A DNA stretch of 64,000 nt, taken from Kineococcus aurantiacus (GTDB taxonomy: Bacteria; Actinomycetota; Actinomycetes; Actinomycetales; Kineococcaceae). Each line of letters starts with the position of its first letter. Position 1 is the first letter of the stretch. The notes under the pieces were generated by a model. It was not told the origin of the DNA. It was given only the letters and a program-made list of their open reading frames with translations, and made no database searches. The stretch covers positions 3,596,001 through 3,660,000 of the forward strand of contig NZ_JACCBB010000001.1 of assembly GCF_013409345.1 (NCBI RefSeq), given 5' to 3'. The position numbers and the translations under genes were made by a program. Positions 1 to 7,833 of this stretch are shown one piece after another.

Positions 1-1
1 C

Positions 2-277
2 GTCGCCGACAGCCAGTGCGGGTTCAAGTTCTTCGACGGCCGCGCCGTGCGCGCCGTCCTCGACGACTGCACCATCGACGGCTTCAGCTTCGACGTCGAG
101 CTCCTCGCCCGCATGCGCCGCGCCGGCCACCCCATCGTGGAGGTCCCCGTGCTGTGGACCGACGTCCCCGGCTCCACGTTCTCGCCCCTGCGGGACGGCC
201 TGCGCTCCTTCTCCGACACCGTCCGCATCCACCGGGCCGCGAACCGCTGGCCCACCCCCGCCGGGAGCGCCGCATGA
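2..277 (+). CDS. GT2-family glycosyltransferase, C-terminal part (cut by window start)
   Basis: Only the last 91 residues are present; the reading frame is open from the first bases of the window. The visible part has the pattern of the C-terminal half of dolichyl-phosphate-glucose-type GT2 enzymes: a DSQCGFKFF segment, then GFSFDVELLARMRRAG and a VEVPVLW strand. These enzymes move a sugar from a nucleotide donor to a polyprenyl phosphate on the cytoplasmic face of the membrane. The stop codon overlaps the start of the next gene (ATGA), so the two are probably one operon and one pathway. No membrane segment is seen in this part. The family assignment is fair; donor and acceptor cannot be told. 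Confidence 0.75.
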   Translation, partial: VADSQCGFKFFDGRAVRAVLDDCTIDGFSFDVELLARMRRAGHPIVEVPVLWTDVPGSTFSPLRDGLRSFSDTVRIHRAANRWPTPAGSAA

Positions 278-1710
278 CCGTCGAGACCCGCACGCCCGCC
301 GAGGAGGCGCTCTTCCCGTTGCAGGGCAGGCGGGTACTGCTGCTGAACTGGCGCGACCGCACCCACCCGCTGGCCGGTGGCGCCGAGGTCTACACCTGGA
401 ACACCGGTGAACGGCTCGTCGCCGGCGGCAGCGACGTGACGCTGTTCACCGCCCGGCACGAGGGCTCGGCGCGCACCGACGTCGACCGCGGCATGCGGGT
501 CGTCCGCGGCGGCGGCACCTTCGGCGTGTACCTCGCCGCCGCCTGGTTCCTGCTCCGGCACCGCCGCGAGTTCGACGCCGTCGTCGACTTCCAGAACGGC
601 ATCCCGTTCTTCGCGCCCCTGTTCGCCGGCCGCCGGCGGGCCGTCGTGCTCGTCGTCCACCACGTCCACACCGAGCAGTTCGCCCTGCACTTCTCCTGGC
701 CGTTCAGCCGCATCGGGCAGTTCCTCGAGGGCCCCGCCTCCCGGCGCGTCTACGGCGCCCGGCCCGTCGTCGCGGTCTCACCCTCCACCCGCCGCGACGT
801 GCGCCGCCGGCTGCGGCTGCGCGGCCCCATCCACGTCGTCCCCAACGGCACCGCCCACGCCCCCGCCGTCCCCGCGGGGACCCGCTCGGCGACCCCGCAC
901 GTCGTCGTCGTCAGCCGCCTCGTCAGCCACAAGCGGTTCGACCTGCTCCTGGAGGCCGTGCCCGAGCTGCTCGCCGCGCACCCGGACCTGCGCGTCGACA
1001 TCGCCGGCGACGGCCCCGAGCGCGCCGCGCTGCAGGCCCGCTCCCGCGAACTGGGCCTCGAGGACGTGGTGACCTTCCACGGTTTCGTCTCCGCCGCCGA
1101 GCGCGAGGCGCTGCTGGCCGCCGGCTGGGTCACCGCCGCCCCCTCCCAGGCCGAGGGCTGGGGCCTGACCGTCATCGAGGCCAACGCCGCCGGCGTCCCC
1201 GCCGTCGCCTACGACGTCCCCGGGCTGCGCGACTCCGTCGTCCCCGGCCGCACCGGCTGGATCATCCCCACCGGCAGCTCCCTGGCCGCGGGCCTGGACA
1301 CCGCCCTGCGCGACCTCGCCGACCCGCGCGCCGCCGCCGCGATGGCCGACCGCTGCCGCGAGTGGGCCGGGTCGTTCTCCTGGGAGACCAGCGCCGAACG
1401 CCTCGCCGGGGTCGTCGCCGGTGAGGTCGACGCCCGGCGCGCCCGCTCGCGCCGCGAGTCCAGCGACCTGTCCGTCCTCGTCGAGGCCGACCTGCGCGGC
1501 TTCGGCGGTGACCGCGAGGCGCTGCTGACCCGGCTGCCGCAGGTCCTGCGCCGCTCCGACGAGTGGGTCGTCAAGGACGGCACCCTGCACGTCCTGCTGC
1601 ACGGGTGCGACCAGGCCGTCGCCTCCGAGGTCATGGACCGGCTCGGTCTGGCGCTGTGCTCGCGGATGCGCCTGGCCACCAGCGCCGACCTGCTGACGGG
1701 GGCCCGGTGA
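274..1710 (+). CDS. GT4-family glycosyltransferase with unusual C-terminal extension
   Basis: A 478-residue protein. Residues about 25-390 form a GT-B glycosyltransferase: an N-terminal GGAEVYTW loop, VVPNGT near 190, and the GT4 donor-site motif AEGWGLTVIEA near 292-302. It should add a sugar from a nucleotide donor during glycan assembly at the cytoplasmic membrane face. The ATG at 274 overlaps the preceding stop, and the gene's own stop overlaps the next start, so translation is probably coupled. The last ~85 residues are not part of a GT4 fold; they contain DLSVLVEADLRGF, then LRRSDEWVVKDGTLHVLLHG, faintly recalling a shortened GGDEF domain (see findings). GT4 is well supported; the substrate is unknown. 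Confidence 0.85.
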   Translation: MTVETRTPAEEALFPLQGRRVLLLNWRDRTHPLAGGAEVYTWNTGERLVAGGSDVTLFTARHEGSARTDVDRGMRVVRGGGTFGVYLAAAWFLLRHRREFDAVVDFQNGIPFFAPLFAGRRRAVVLVVHHVHTEQFALHFSWPFSRIGQFLEGPASRRVYGARPVVAVSPSTRRDVRRRLRLRGPIHVVPNGTAHAPAVPAGTRSATPHVVVVSRLVSHKRFDLLLEAVPELLAAHPDLRVDIAGDGPERAALQARSRELGLEDVVTFHGFVSAAEREALLAAGWVTAAPSQAEGWGLTVIEANAAGVPAVAYDVPGLRDSVVPGRTGWIIPTGSSLAAGLDTALRDLADPRAAAAMADRCREWAGSFSWETSAERLAGVVAGEVDARRARSRRESSDLSVLVEADLRGFGGDREALLTRLPQVLRRSDEWVVKDGTLHVLLHGCDQAVASEVMDRLGLALCSRMRLATSADLLTGAR

Positions 1711-4190
1711 GCACCACCGCGACCGCCCGGGGCGCCCGCGTCCTGACGATCGCCTCCCTCGTCGTGGGGGTCGTGAACTACGCCTTCTCCCTGGTCCTGA
1801 CGCACGTCCTGCCCATCGCGCAGTTCGCGGTCGTCGGTGCGGGGCAGGCGCTGCTGCTGACCGCCGGGACCGTCGCCAGCACGTCCGTGTCGTGGGTCCT
1901 GGCCCAGGCGCTGCTGGAGGCGCGCTCGCGCGCCGACCGCCGCGCGGCGCTGTGGTTCTCCGTGTGCACCAACCTCGTCCTGGGGGCCGCCGGCGGCCTC
2001 GTCACGTACCTGCTGGGCACGCGCTTCGCCTCCGGCCCGGCCTGCCTGGTGCTGGCCGCCGGGGTGTTCCTGGTGTTCTGCTCCGCCACCGGCGTCGGGC
2101 TGCTGCAGGGCGAGGAACGCCTCGGTCTCCTGGGCGCCGGGCGCATCGGGGAGGTGCTGGCCAAGGTCGTCGTCGGCCTCGTGCTCGTCGTCGCCGGGGC
2201 CGGCGCCGCCGGTGCCCTGGGCGGTTTCCTCGCCGGGTCCCTGCTGCTCGTGGCCGTCGGCGTCGTCGTCGCCCGCGGCGACCTGCGCCCCGTGCGGGGC
2301 GTCCTGCGGCTGCGCCGCCTGTGGGCGCCGGCCGTCGGCGTCGTCGGGGTGCAGGGCCTCGTGGCCGTGCTCACCTCCACCGACCTCGTCCTCGTCGCCG
2401 TCCTGGCCGACGACGCCGCCCAGGCCTCGACGTACCAGGCGGCCGTGATCGTCTCCCGCGTGCCGCTGTTCGTGGCGACCGCCCTGAGCGCGTCCGTGTT
2501 CGCCGTCGTCGTCCGCGACCCCGCCGGGTCCGCGCGCGTCCTGCGCCGCACCTCGGTGGCCTACGCCCTGCTGTGCGCGCCCTACGCGGCCGCGCTGACG
2601 GTCGCGCCGTCGTCCCTGCTGGGCGTCGTCCTCCCCGCCGGCTACGCGCTGTCGGGCGTGCTGCCGTGGACGTCCGCGGCCGGGCTCGTGCTGGGCTGGG
2701 TCGTGCTGCTCGCCACCCACGTGCAGGCCCGGGCCCTGTACCGGCGGTCCGTCCTGGCCCAGACCGCGGCCCTGGCCGGGCACGTCGTGGCCCTCGTCGC
2801 CGGGTACCTCCTCGGCGGGGTCCCCGGGCTGGCCGCGGGCGCGCTCGCCGGGTTCGTCCTCACGGCCCTGGCCCTGTTCCTGGCCGTCCCCCGCACGTGG
2901 CGGCCCGCGTTCGCGCTGCCGCTGCCCGTCCTGGCCGGCTCGGTCCTGCTCGCCGCCGCCCTGCTGCCCCTGCGCCCGCACCCGGTGGCCTGGGTGCTGC
3001 TGGCCCTCGTCGTCGGGGCCGGGCTGGCGCTGCTGGGCCTGCGGGCCGTGGGCGCCCCCACGGCGGCCCCCGACGTCACCGACCCCGCGCGCCGGCTGCG
3101 GATCCTGCACCTGGGGTTCGAGGACCCCCGCAAACCCGGCTCGGGCGGGGGAGCGGTCCGCACCCGCGAGATCGACGAGCGCCTCGCCCGCGACCACGAC
3201 GTCACCGTCCTGGTGTCCAGCTACCCCGGCGCCGTCGAACGCGTCGAGAACGGCGTCCGCTGGGTCCCCGTCGGGCTGCCGCTGGGCTACTTCGGCGGCA
3301 TCGTCAGCTACTTCCTCGCCGTGCCGTTCGCGCTGCGCCGCTACGAGGCCGACCTGGTGGTCGAGGACTTCGGCGCCCCCGTCGGCAGCTTCCTGCCGCA
3401 GCTGTGGACGACCACCCCCGTCGTGGCCGTCGTGCAGTGGCTCGGCGCCGAGGAGAAGGCCCGGCAGTACCACCTGCCGTTCCACTGGGTGCAGAACCTC
3501 GGCGTCCGCCGGCACCGCACCCTCATCGCCATGTCCGAGGACCTCGGGGACCGGCTGCGGGACATGAACCCCGCCGCCGAGGTCGTCGTCCTGCCCAACG
3601 GCGTCGTCCGCGACGCCTTCGACGCCCGCGGGGTCCGCGGCGACGACGTCGTCTTCCTCGGCCGCCTGGAGGTGGAGCAGAAGGGGCTGGACCTGCTGCT
3701 GCCCGCCTTCGCCGCCGTCGCCGACCGGCTGCCCGGCCGCCTCGTCGTCGCCGGGGACGGCGCCGGCCGCCCCGCCGTCGCCGCGCTCGCCGCCTCCCTC
3801 GGCATCGCCGACCGCGTCGTGTTCGCCGGCCGCGTCGAGGGTGAGGCCAAGTACGCGCTGCTGGCCACCGCCCTGCTCGTGGCGATGCCCTCGCGGCAGG
3901 AGACGTTCGGGATCGTCGCGGCCGAGTCCCTCGCCTGCGGCACCCCCGTCGTGGCGTTCGAGATCCCGTCCCTGCGCGAGGTCGTCGTCCCCGGCACCGG
4001 CGTCCTCGTGCCCGCCTTCGACGTCGACGCCTACGGAGAGGCGCTGGCGGCCCTGGCCGGCGACCCCGCGACCGTCGAGGCGATGGGCCGCGCCGGGCGC
4101 GACCACGCCCGCGGCTACGACTGGGACGACGTGGCGCGCCGCCAGGACGACCTGTACCGGCGCCTCGCGACCGTGCGGGCGGGAGCGTGA
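1707..4190 (+). CDS. Polysaccharide flippase (Wzx/MOP-like) fused to GT4 glycosyltransferase
   Basis: An 827-residue protein in two parts. Residues 1 to about 450 are almost entirely hydrophobic, with roughly 12-14 predicted membrane helices, as in Wzx/MOP-type flippases that move lipid-linked oligosaccharides across the membrane. From about 462 a soluble GT-B domain starts (RLRILHLGFEDP), with a GSGGGAVRTRE loop, a VLPNGV strand and the GT4 motif SRQETFGIVAAESLACG near 727-745. GTG at 1707 overlaps the preceding stop and the stop overlaps the next start. The fusion suggests that the last sugar addition and the flipping step are physically linked. No frameshift or internal stop separates the halves. 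The flippase label rests on topology rather than on a specific motif. Confidence 0.8.
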   Translation: MSTTATARGARVLTIASLVVGVVNYAFSLVLTHVLPIAQFAVVGAGQALLLTAGTVASTSVSWVLAQALLEARSRADRRAALWFSVCTNLVLGAAGGLVTYLLGTRFASGPACLVLAAGVFLVFCSATGVGLLQGEERLGLLGAGRIGEVLAKVVVGLVLVVAGAGAAGALGGFLAGSLLLVAVGVVVARGDLRPVRGVLRLRRLWAPAVGVVGVQGLVAVLTSTDLVLVAVLADDAAQASTYQAAVIVSRVPLFVATALSASVFAVVVRDPAGSARVLRRTSVAYALLCAPYAAALTVAPSSLLGVVLPAGYALSGVLPWTSAAGLVLGWVVLLATHVQARALYRRSVLAQTAALAGHVVALVAGYLLGGVPGLAAGALAGFVLTALALFLAVPRTWRPAFALPLPVLAGSVLLAAALLPLRPHPVAWVLLALVVGAGLALLGLRAVGAPTAAPDVTDPARRLRILHLGFEDPRKPGSGGGAVRTREIDERLARDHDVTVLVSSYPGAVERVENGVRWVPVGLPLGYFGGIVSYFLAVPFALRRYEADLVVEDFGAPVGSFLPQLWTTTPVVAVVQWLGAEEKARQYHLPFHWVQNLGVRRHRTLIAMSEDLGDRLRDMNPAAEVVVLPNGVVRDAFDARGVRGDDVVFLGRLEVEQKGLDLLLPAFAAVADRLPGRLVVAGDGAGRPAVAALAASLGIADRVVFAGRVEGEAKYALLATALLVAMPSRQETFGIVAAESLACGTPVVAFEIPSLREVVVPGTGVLVPAFDVDAYGEALAALAGDPATVEAMGRAGRDHARGYDWDDVARRQDDLYRRLATVRAGA

Positions 4191-4966
4191 GCGACGTGCA
4201 CGACGACCTGCCCCCCTTCGACCTCGACGCCCACGGGCCCTCCCGGTGGATCGTCCTGTCGCCGCACCTCGACGACGGCGTCCTGTCCTGCGGGAACCTG
4301 CTGCAGGCGCTCGCCGAGCGGGGGTGGCCCGCGACCGTCGCGACGTTCTTCACCGAGTGCTCCGCGCCGCTGACGCTGTCCGCGCGGGCGTTCCTGCGCC
4401 AGTGCGGCGCCACCTCGGCGCCGCGGTTGTTCGCGGAGCGGCGGGCCGAGGACACCGACGCCGTCGCGGCGTGCGGCGCCCGCGCCCTGCACGCCGGGCT
4501 GCCCGACGCCCTGTTCCGCCGCCACCCCCGCGTCCCCGCCCTCGTCCCCGAGCTCGCCCACGTCTACCCCACGTGGAAGTTCCACCTGTCCCGCGGCGTC
4601 GTGTCCCGCCGCGACCCCGCCGTCCCCGCCGTCGACCGGCTCCTCGCCGAACTGCTCGCCGAACCCTCCGGACTGCCCACCGTGCTCGTCGCCCCCCTCG
4701 GGATCGGCGGGCACGTCGACCACGTCCTCGTGGGGGAGGCGGCCGTGCGGGCCGGCCGGCGGACGGGGCAGCGGGTCGTGCGGTACGCCGACGTGCCCTA
4801 CGTGCTGGAGGCGGGGGTGCCCGCGGGGGCGACGCGGTTCGCCGTCCCGGCGGGGAAGGCCGGGGTCATCGGGCGGTACCGGAACCAGGTGGGGGCGTTG
4901 TTCCCGCGGGGCGTTCCGGAGGGGTTGCCGGACCTGCTGGTGCAACCCCTCACTCGTAGAGGCTGA
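4187..4966 (+). CDS. PIG-L family deacetylase
   Basis: A 259-residue protein of the LmbE/PIG-L zinc amidohydrolase family, which removes N-acetyl groups from GlcNAc-type substrates. The metal site is visible as SPHLDDGVLSCG near residues 24-35 (canonical PHPDDE, here with Leu for Pro and Gly for Glu) and GGHVDH near 173-178. GTG at 4187 overlaps the flippase-GT stop, placing it as the last gene of this coupled group; it may deacetylate a sugar of the glycan. Its 3' end overlaps the convergent GH16 gene by 17 bp. Mycothiol deacetylase (MshB) is in the same family, but the polysaccharide context argues against that role. Confidence 0.8.
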   Translation: MSDVHDDLPPFDLDAHGPSRWIVLSPHLDDGVLSCGNLLQALAERGWPATVATFFTECSAPLTLSARAFLRQCGATSAPRLFAERRAEDTDAVAACGARALHAGLPDALFRRHPRVPALVPELAHVYPTWKFHLSRGVVSRRDPAVPAVDRLLAELLAEPSGLPTVLVAPLGIGGHVDHVLVGEAAVRAGRRTGQRVVRYADVPYVLEAGVPAGATRFAVPAGKAGVIGRYRNQVGALFPRGVPEGLPDLLVQPLTRRG

Positions 4967-5843
4967 CCCGGTCCACGAGCATGGACGCGGTGGTGGGGGT
5001 CGTGTCGTCGGGGTACCCCGGCAACCGCCCCCCGACGGCCACGTTGAGCAGCACGTACTGCGCCGCGTCGAAGGGCCACTTCTCGTCCCCGCCCAGGTCG
5101 CTGCGGCGCACCTGACCGGTCGTCCGGCCGTCGACGGAGAAGACGACCGCGTCGGGGGTCCAGTCCGCGGCGTAGACGTGGAAGTCCTCCGACAACGGTG
5201 CGGAGACCGGTTCGGTGAGGGTCCGGTACCAGCGTTCGCCGTCGGCCCTGCGGCCGTGCACGGTCTGCAGGACCTCGGTCGCGTCGTCGATGCTCTCGAC
5301 GACGTCGATCTCACCGCACGCGGGCCAGCCGACGTCCTGGATGTTCTGGCCGAGGGTCCAGGCGGCCGGCCAGATCCCCTGCCCCCGGGGAACCTTCGCG
5401 CGGACCTCGACCCGTCCGTTCGTGACGGTCCGCTTCCCGAAGGTCGTGATGCGGGCCGAGGTCCACGACGTGCCCGCGCCCGTCGTCAGCGCACGAGCCG
5501 TGATCACGAGGTTCCCCGCACCGTCGACGGCGAGGTTGGCGATGTCGTCGGTGTAGGTCTGCAGTTCCCCGTTGCCCCAGCCACCCCCGCCGTGCTCGGG
5601 CGTCCAGTTGGAGGGGTCCGGCGCAGCGCCGGCCGGCCCGTCGAAGTCGTCCTCCCACACGAGCTTCCGCGCAGGGGTCGCCGGGGGCCTCGCGCCGTCC
5701 GTGTTCCCTCCTGAGCCGCTGGTGCAGCCGCCTCCGAACAGCACGGTCGTCCCGACCAGGGCCGCCACCGCGGTGCGACGCGTCGTCGTCCTCGGGGCCA
5801 CGTCGACGAGTTCGTGGGGCGGGGGACGGTGAGGGGCGGGCAC
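4950..5843 (-). CDS. GH16 family beta-glucanase, putative lipoprotein
   Basis: Family 16 glycoside hydrolases cut beta-1,3/1,4-glucans, agars or related glycans by a retaining mechanism. The signature is intact: GEIDVVE near residues 177-183, with both catalytic Glu and the assisting Asp. Other family features are WEDDFDG at the start of the domain, GWGNGELQTYT, and GIWPAAWTL. The N terminus has TTTRRTAVAALVG followed by VLFGGGC, a signal sequence ending in a rather atypical lipobox, so membrane anchoring outside the cell is likely. GTG at 5843 was chosen (297 residues) because a TACTCT box lies 6 bases upstream; the frame stays open further upstream to 5984 without signal-peptide logic. It probably trims or releases the glycan made by its neighbours. 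Confidence 0.85.
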   Translation of the reverse strand: MPAPHRPPPHELVDVAPRTTTRRTAVAALVGTTVLFGGGCTSGSGGNTDGARPPATPARKLVWEDDFDGPAGAAPDPSNWTPEHGGGGWGNGELQTYTDDIANLAVDGAGNLVITARALTTGAGTSWTSARITTFGKRTVTNGRVEVRAKVPRGQGIWPAAWTLGQNIQDVGWPACGEIDVVESIDDATEVLQTVHGRRADGERWYRTLTEPVSAPLSEDFHVYAADWTPDAVVFSVDGRTTGQVRRSDLGGDEKWPFDAAQYVLLNVAVGGRLPGYPDDTTPTTASMLVDRVSLYE

Positions 5844-6150
5844 GTACTCAGAGTAGGCGACTGCTGCGGAGACGGACGCGTTCGACGTCCCGAGGTGACG
5901 CTGTGCAGGTGAATACTCGCCCGCCGTTGGGCCGAGTGGGTCCGCGCCGAGTGCCGTTCGGGTCACGGCGCTTGTCGCGCGCATGCCCCGTACCTAACTT
6001 CCTGACAGCGAGGCGGTCGCCTCGAGGTTCGCTGTCGCACCGACACCGCCCCGTGGGCACGTCCCAGCGCACCCGTGCTGACCGGCAGCCTGCGCCCCGA
6101 ACCGATGGAAGGCACTTCGTGAACACCACCTGCGCACGCGAGGTTCCGGC
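5844..6150. promoter_or_regulatory. Divergent intergenic region with nested hairpin
   Basis: About 307 bases between the GH16 gene (minus strand) and the first GT2 synthase (plus strand). A TACTCT box (minus strand, 5850-5855) ends 6 bases before the GH16 start. An 8-bp inverted repeat, GACAGCGA (6004-6011) with TCGCTGTC (6029-6036), encloses a second one, GAGGCG (6010-6015) with CGCCTC (6018-6023), so two alternative stems can form. No convincing small gene is seen here. The GT2 start has a weak GAGGT about 7 bases upstream. Confidence 0.4.
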
Positions 6151-7833
6151 ATGACCCGTCGGGGACGCCGCCTGTGGACCGCGTCGATCGTCTTCGGCGC
6201 CTCCTCCCTCCTGTTCTTCGCCACGTACTGGTTCAACCCCGACCGGCTCGTCAGCACGGGCCTGCCGCGCGGCCGCTGGCTGGAGATCACGCTCTTCGTG
6301 CTGTTGTCCGCGGTGATCTGGCACCGCATCGTCATGGACGCGCTGAGCCACGTCCTGGCGGCGACCGTCCGTCCCGAGGTGGTCCGGCCGGCGCTGGAAC
6401 CCGGTCGCCGGGTCGCCTTCATCACGACCTTCGTCCCCGGCAGCGAGCCGATCAGCATGCTGGAGAACACCCTGCGGGCCATGCAGGCCGCGGACTACGA
6501 GCACGACACCTGGGTCCTGGACGAAGGTGACGACGACTCGGTCAAGGCCCTGTGCCGGGAACTGGGCGTCCACTACTTCACGCGGTCCGGTCACCCGGAG
6601 TGGAACACAGACGGCGGGGTCTTCGCGGCCCGGACCAAGGGCGGGAACCACAACGCCTGGTACGCCGCCCACGGCAGTCGGTACGACTTCGTCGCCCAGA
6701 TCGACACGGACTTCACCGTCCGCACGGACTTCCTCACCACCACGCTGGCCGAGTTCCACGACCCCGACGTGGCCTGGGTCGTGACCCCCCAGATCTACGG
6801 GAACACCGGTTCCTTCGTGGCCAGGGCCGCGGCGCAGCAGTTGTACTCCTTCTACGGCTCGGTGCTGCGGGGTCTGAGCGGGCAGCGTCGTGCGCTCATG
6901 CTCGGCGCCAACCACGTGGTGCGGGTCGCCGCGCTGCAGGCCGAGGGGTTCTACGAGGGGCACCTGACGGAGGACCTCGCCACCGGGATCAAGCTGCACG
7001 CGGCCGGCTGGAAGAGCACGTACGTCCCGCAGCCGCTGGCCATCGGTGAGGGACCCACCACCTGGCTGGCCTACGTCAACCAGCAGATGCGCTGGGCCTT
7101 CGGCTGCTTCGACATCCTCGCCCGCATCACCCCCGGACGACTGCGGAGCCTGGACTGGCCGGGCCGGATCCTCTACCTCTGGTTGCAGCAGAACTACTTC
7201 AGCGGTGTGGCCTTCGTGGTCGGTGCGGCGCTGCTGCTGTTCTACTTCGTCTCCGGCATCGCCTCGGCGGACATCGAGCTCCTGCCGCTCGTCGTCGCGT
7301 ACGGTCCGTACCTGGTGTGGCGCAACGTCCACAACTGGTTCATGAACCGCCTCAACGTCCGGCCGGGGATCGAGCGCGGGGTCATGCTGCCCGGACGGCT
7401 GATCGGCATCTTCGTCCAGCCGGTCTACTTCCTCGCGTTCGTCGGGGTCGTCCGCGGCAAGCGGCTGTCGTTCAAGGTGACGCCGAAGGGCGGCCGGGGT
7501 GGAGCCGGGAGTTCCCTCGCCGTGTTCCGGCCGCAGGTGGCGCTGGCCACCGTGATGGCCCTCGGGATCGGGGTCGGGGTGACGCTCGGGAACGTGGCGT
7601 GGGCCCTGCTCGGCTGGGCGGTCGTCATCGTCGTGTCCATGCTCGCCGTGCCGTTGATGGAGACCGTCCCGGCCGCGCTGCGTGCGCTCGCCCGGCTGCA
7701 GGTGCCTGGGATCACCGTGGCCGTCCCCCGGCCCCGCGTGGTCGACGTGGCCGACGTCCCCGCCCCGCGTCCCGCGGCCGCTCCGGTGGTCATCGACCTG
7801 ACCGCCGTCGAGGTCGCCGAGGCGCGTCCGTGA
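6151..7833 (+). CDS. Processive GT2 glycosyltransferase (cellulose-synthase-like)
   Basis: A 560-residue membrane enzyme of the cellulose/hyaluronan synthase type. Two membrane helices open the protein (about 10-30 and 45-62), the catalytic domain follows, and four or more helices close it. The processive-synthase motifs are all present: DEGDDD near 123, DTDF (DxD) near 184, TED near 272 and QQMRW (QxxRW) near 310. Such enzymes polymerise and export beta-linked glucan or a similar polymer. No PilZ domain is seen, so no c-di-GMP receptor is built in. Its stop overlaps the next start (GTGA), so the two synthase-like proteins should be made together. The product sugar is unknown; the adjacent GH16 enzyme hints at a beta-glucan. 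Confidence 0.88.
   Translation: MTRRGRRLWTASIVFGASSLLFFATYWFNPDRLVSTGLPRGRWLEITLFVLLSAVIWHRIVMDALSHVLAATVRPEVVRPALEPGRRVAFITTFVPGSEPISMLENTLRAMQAADYEHDTWVLDEGDDDSVKALCRELGVHYFTRSGHPEWNTDGGVFAARTKGGNHNAWYAAHGSRYDFVAQIDTDFTVRTDFLTTTLAEFHDPDVAWVVTPQIYGNTGSFVARAAAQQLYSFYGSVLRGLSGQRRALMLGANHVVRVAALQAEGFYEGHLTEDLATGIKLHAAGWKSTYVPQPLAIGEGPTTWLAYVNQQMRWAFGCFDILARITPGRLRSLDWPGRILYLWLQQNYFSGVAFVVGAALLLFYFVSGIASADIELLPLVVAYGPYLVWRNVHNWFMNRLNVRPGIERGVMLPGRLIGIFVQPVYFLAFVGVVRGKRLSFKVTPKGGRGGAGSSLAVFRPQVALATVMALGIGVGVTLGNVAWALLGWAVVIVVSMLAVPLMETVPAALRALARLQVPGITVAVPRPRVVDVADVPAPRPAAAPVVIDLTAVEVAEARP

Noticed and set aside
1209-4106. Very long open frame on the minus strand opposite the flippase-GT gene
   Set aside because: It is Gly/Arg/Gln/Asp-rich low-complexity sequence produced by the third-position GC bias of the plus-strand gene. 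No family motif, and the true genes on the other strand are clear.
5903-6154. Possible 83-residue plus-strand gene before the first GT2 synthase, ending in an ATGA overlap
   Set aside because: The product is Arg/Pro-rich with no fold, no ribosome site and no codon bias like its neighbours; the overlap is probably accidental.
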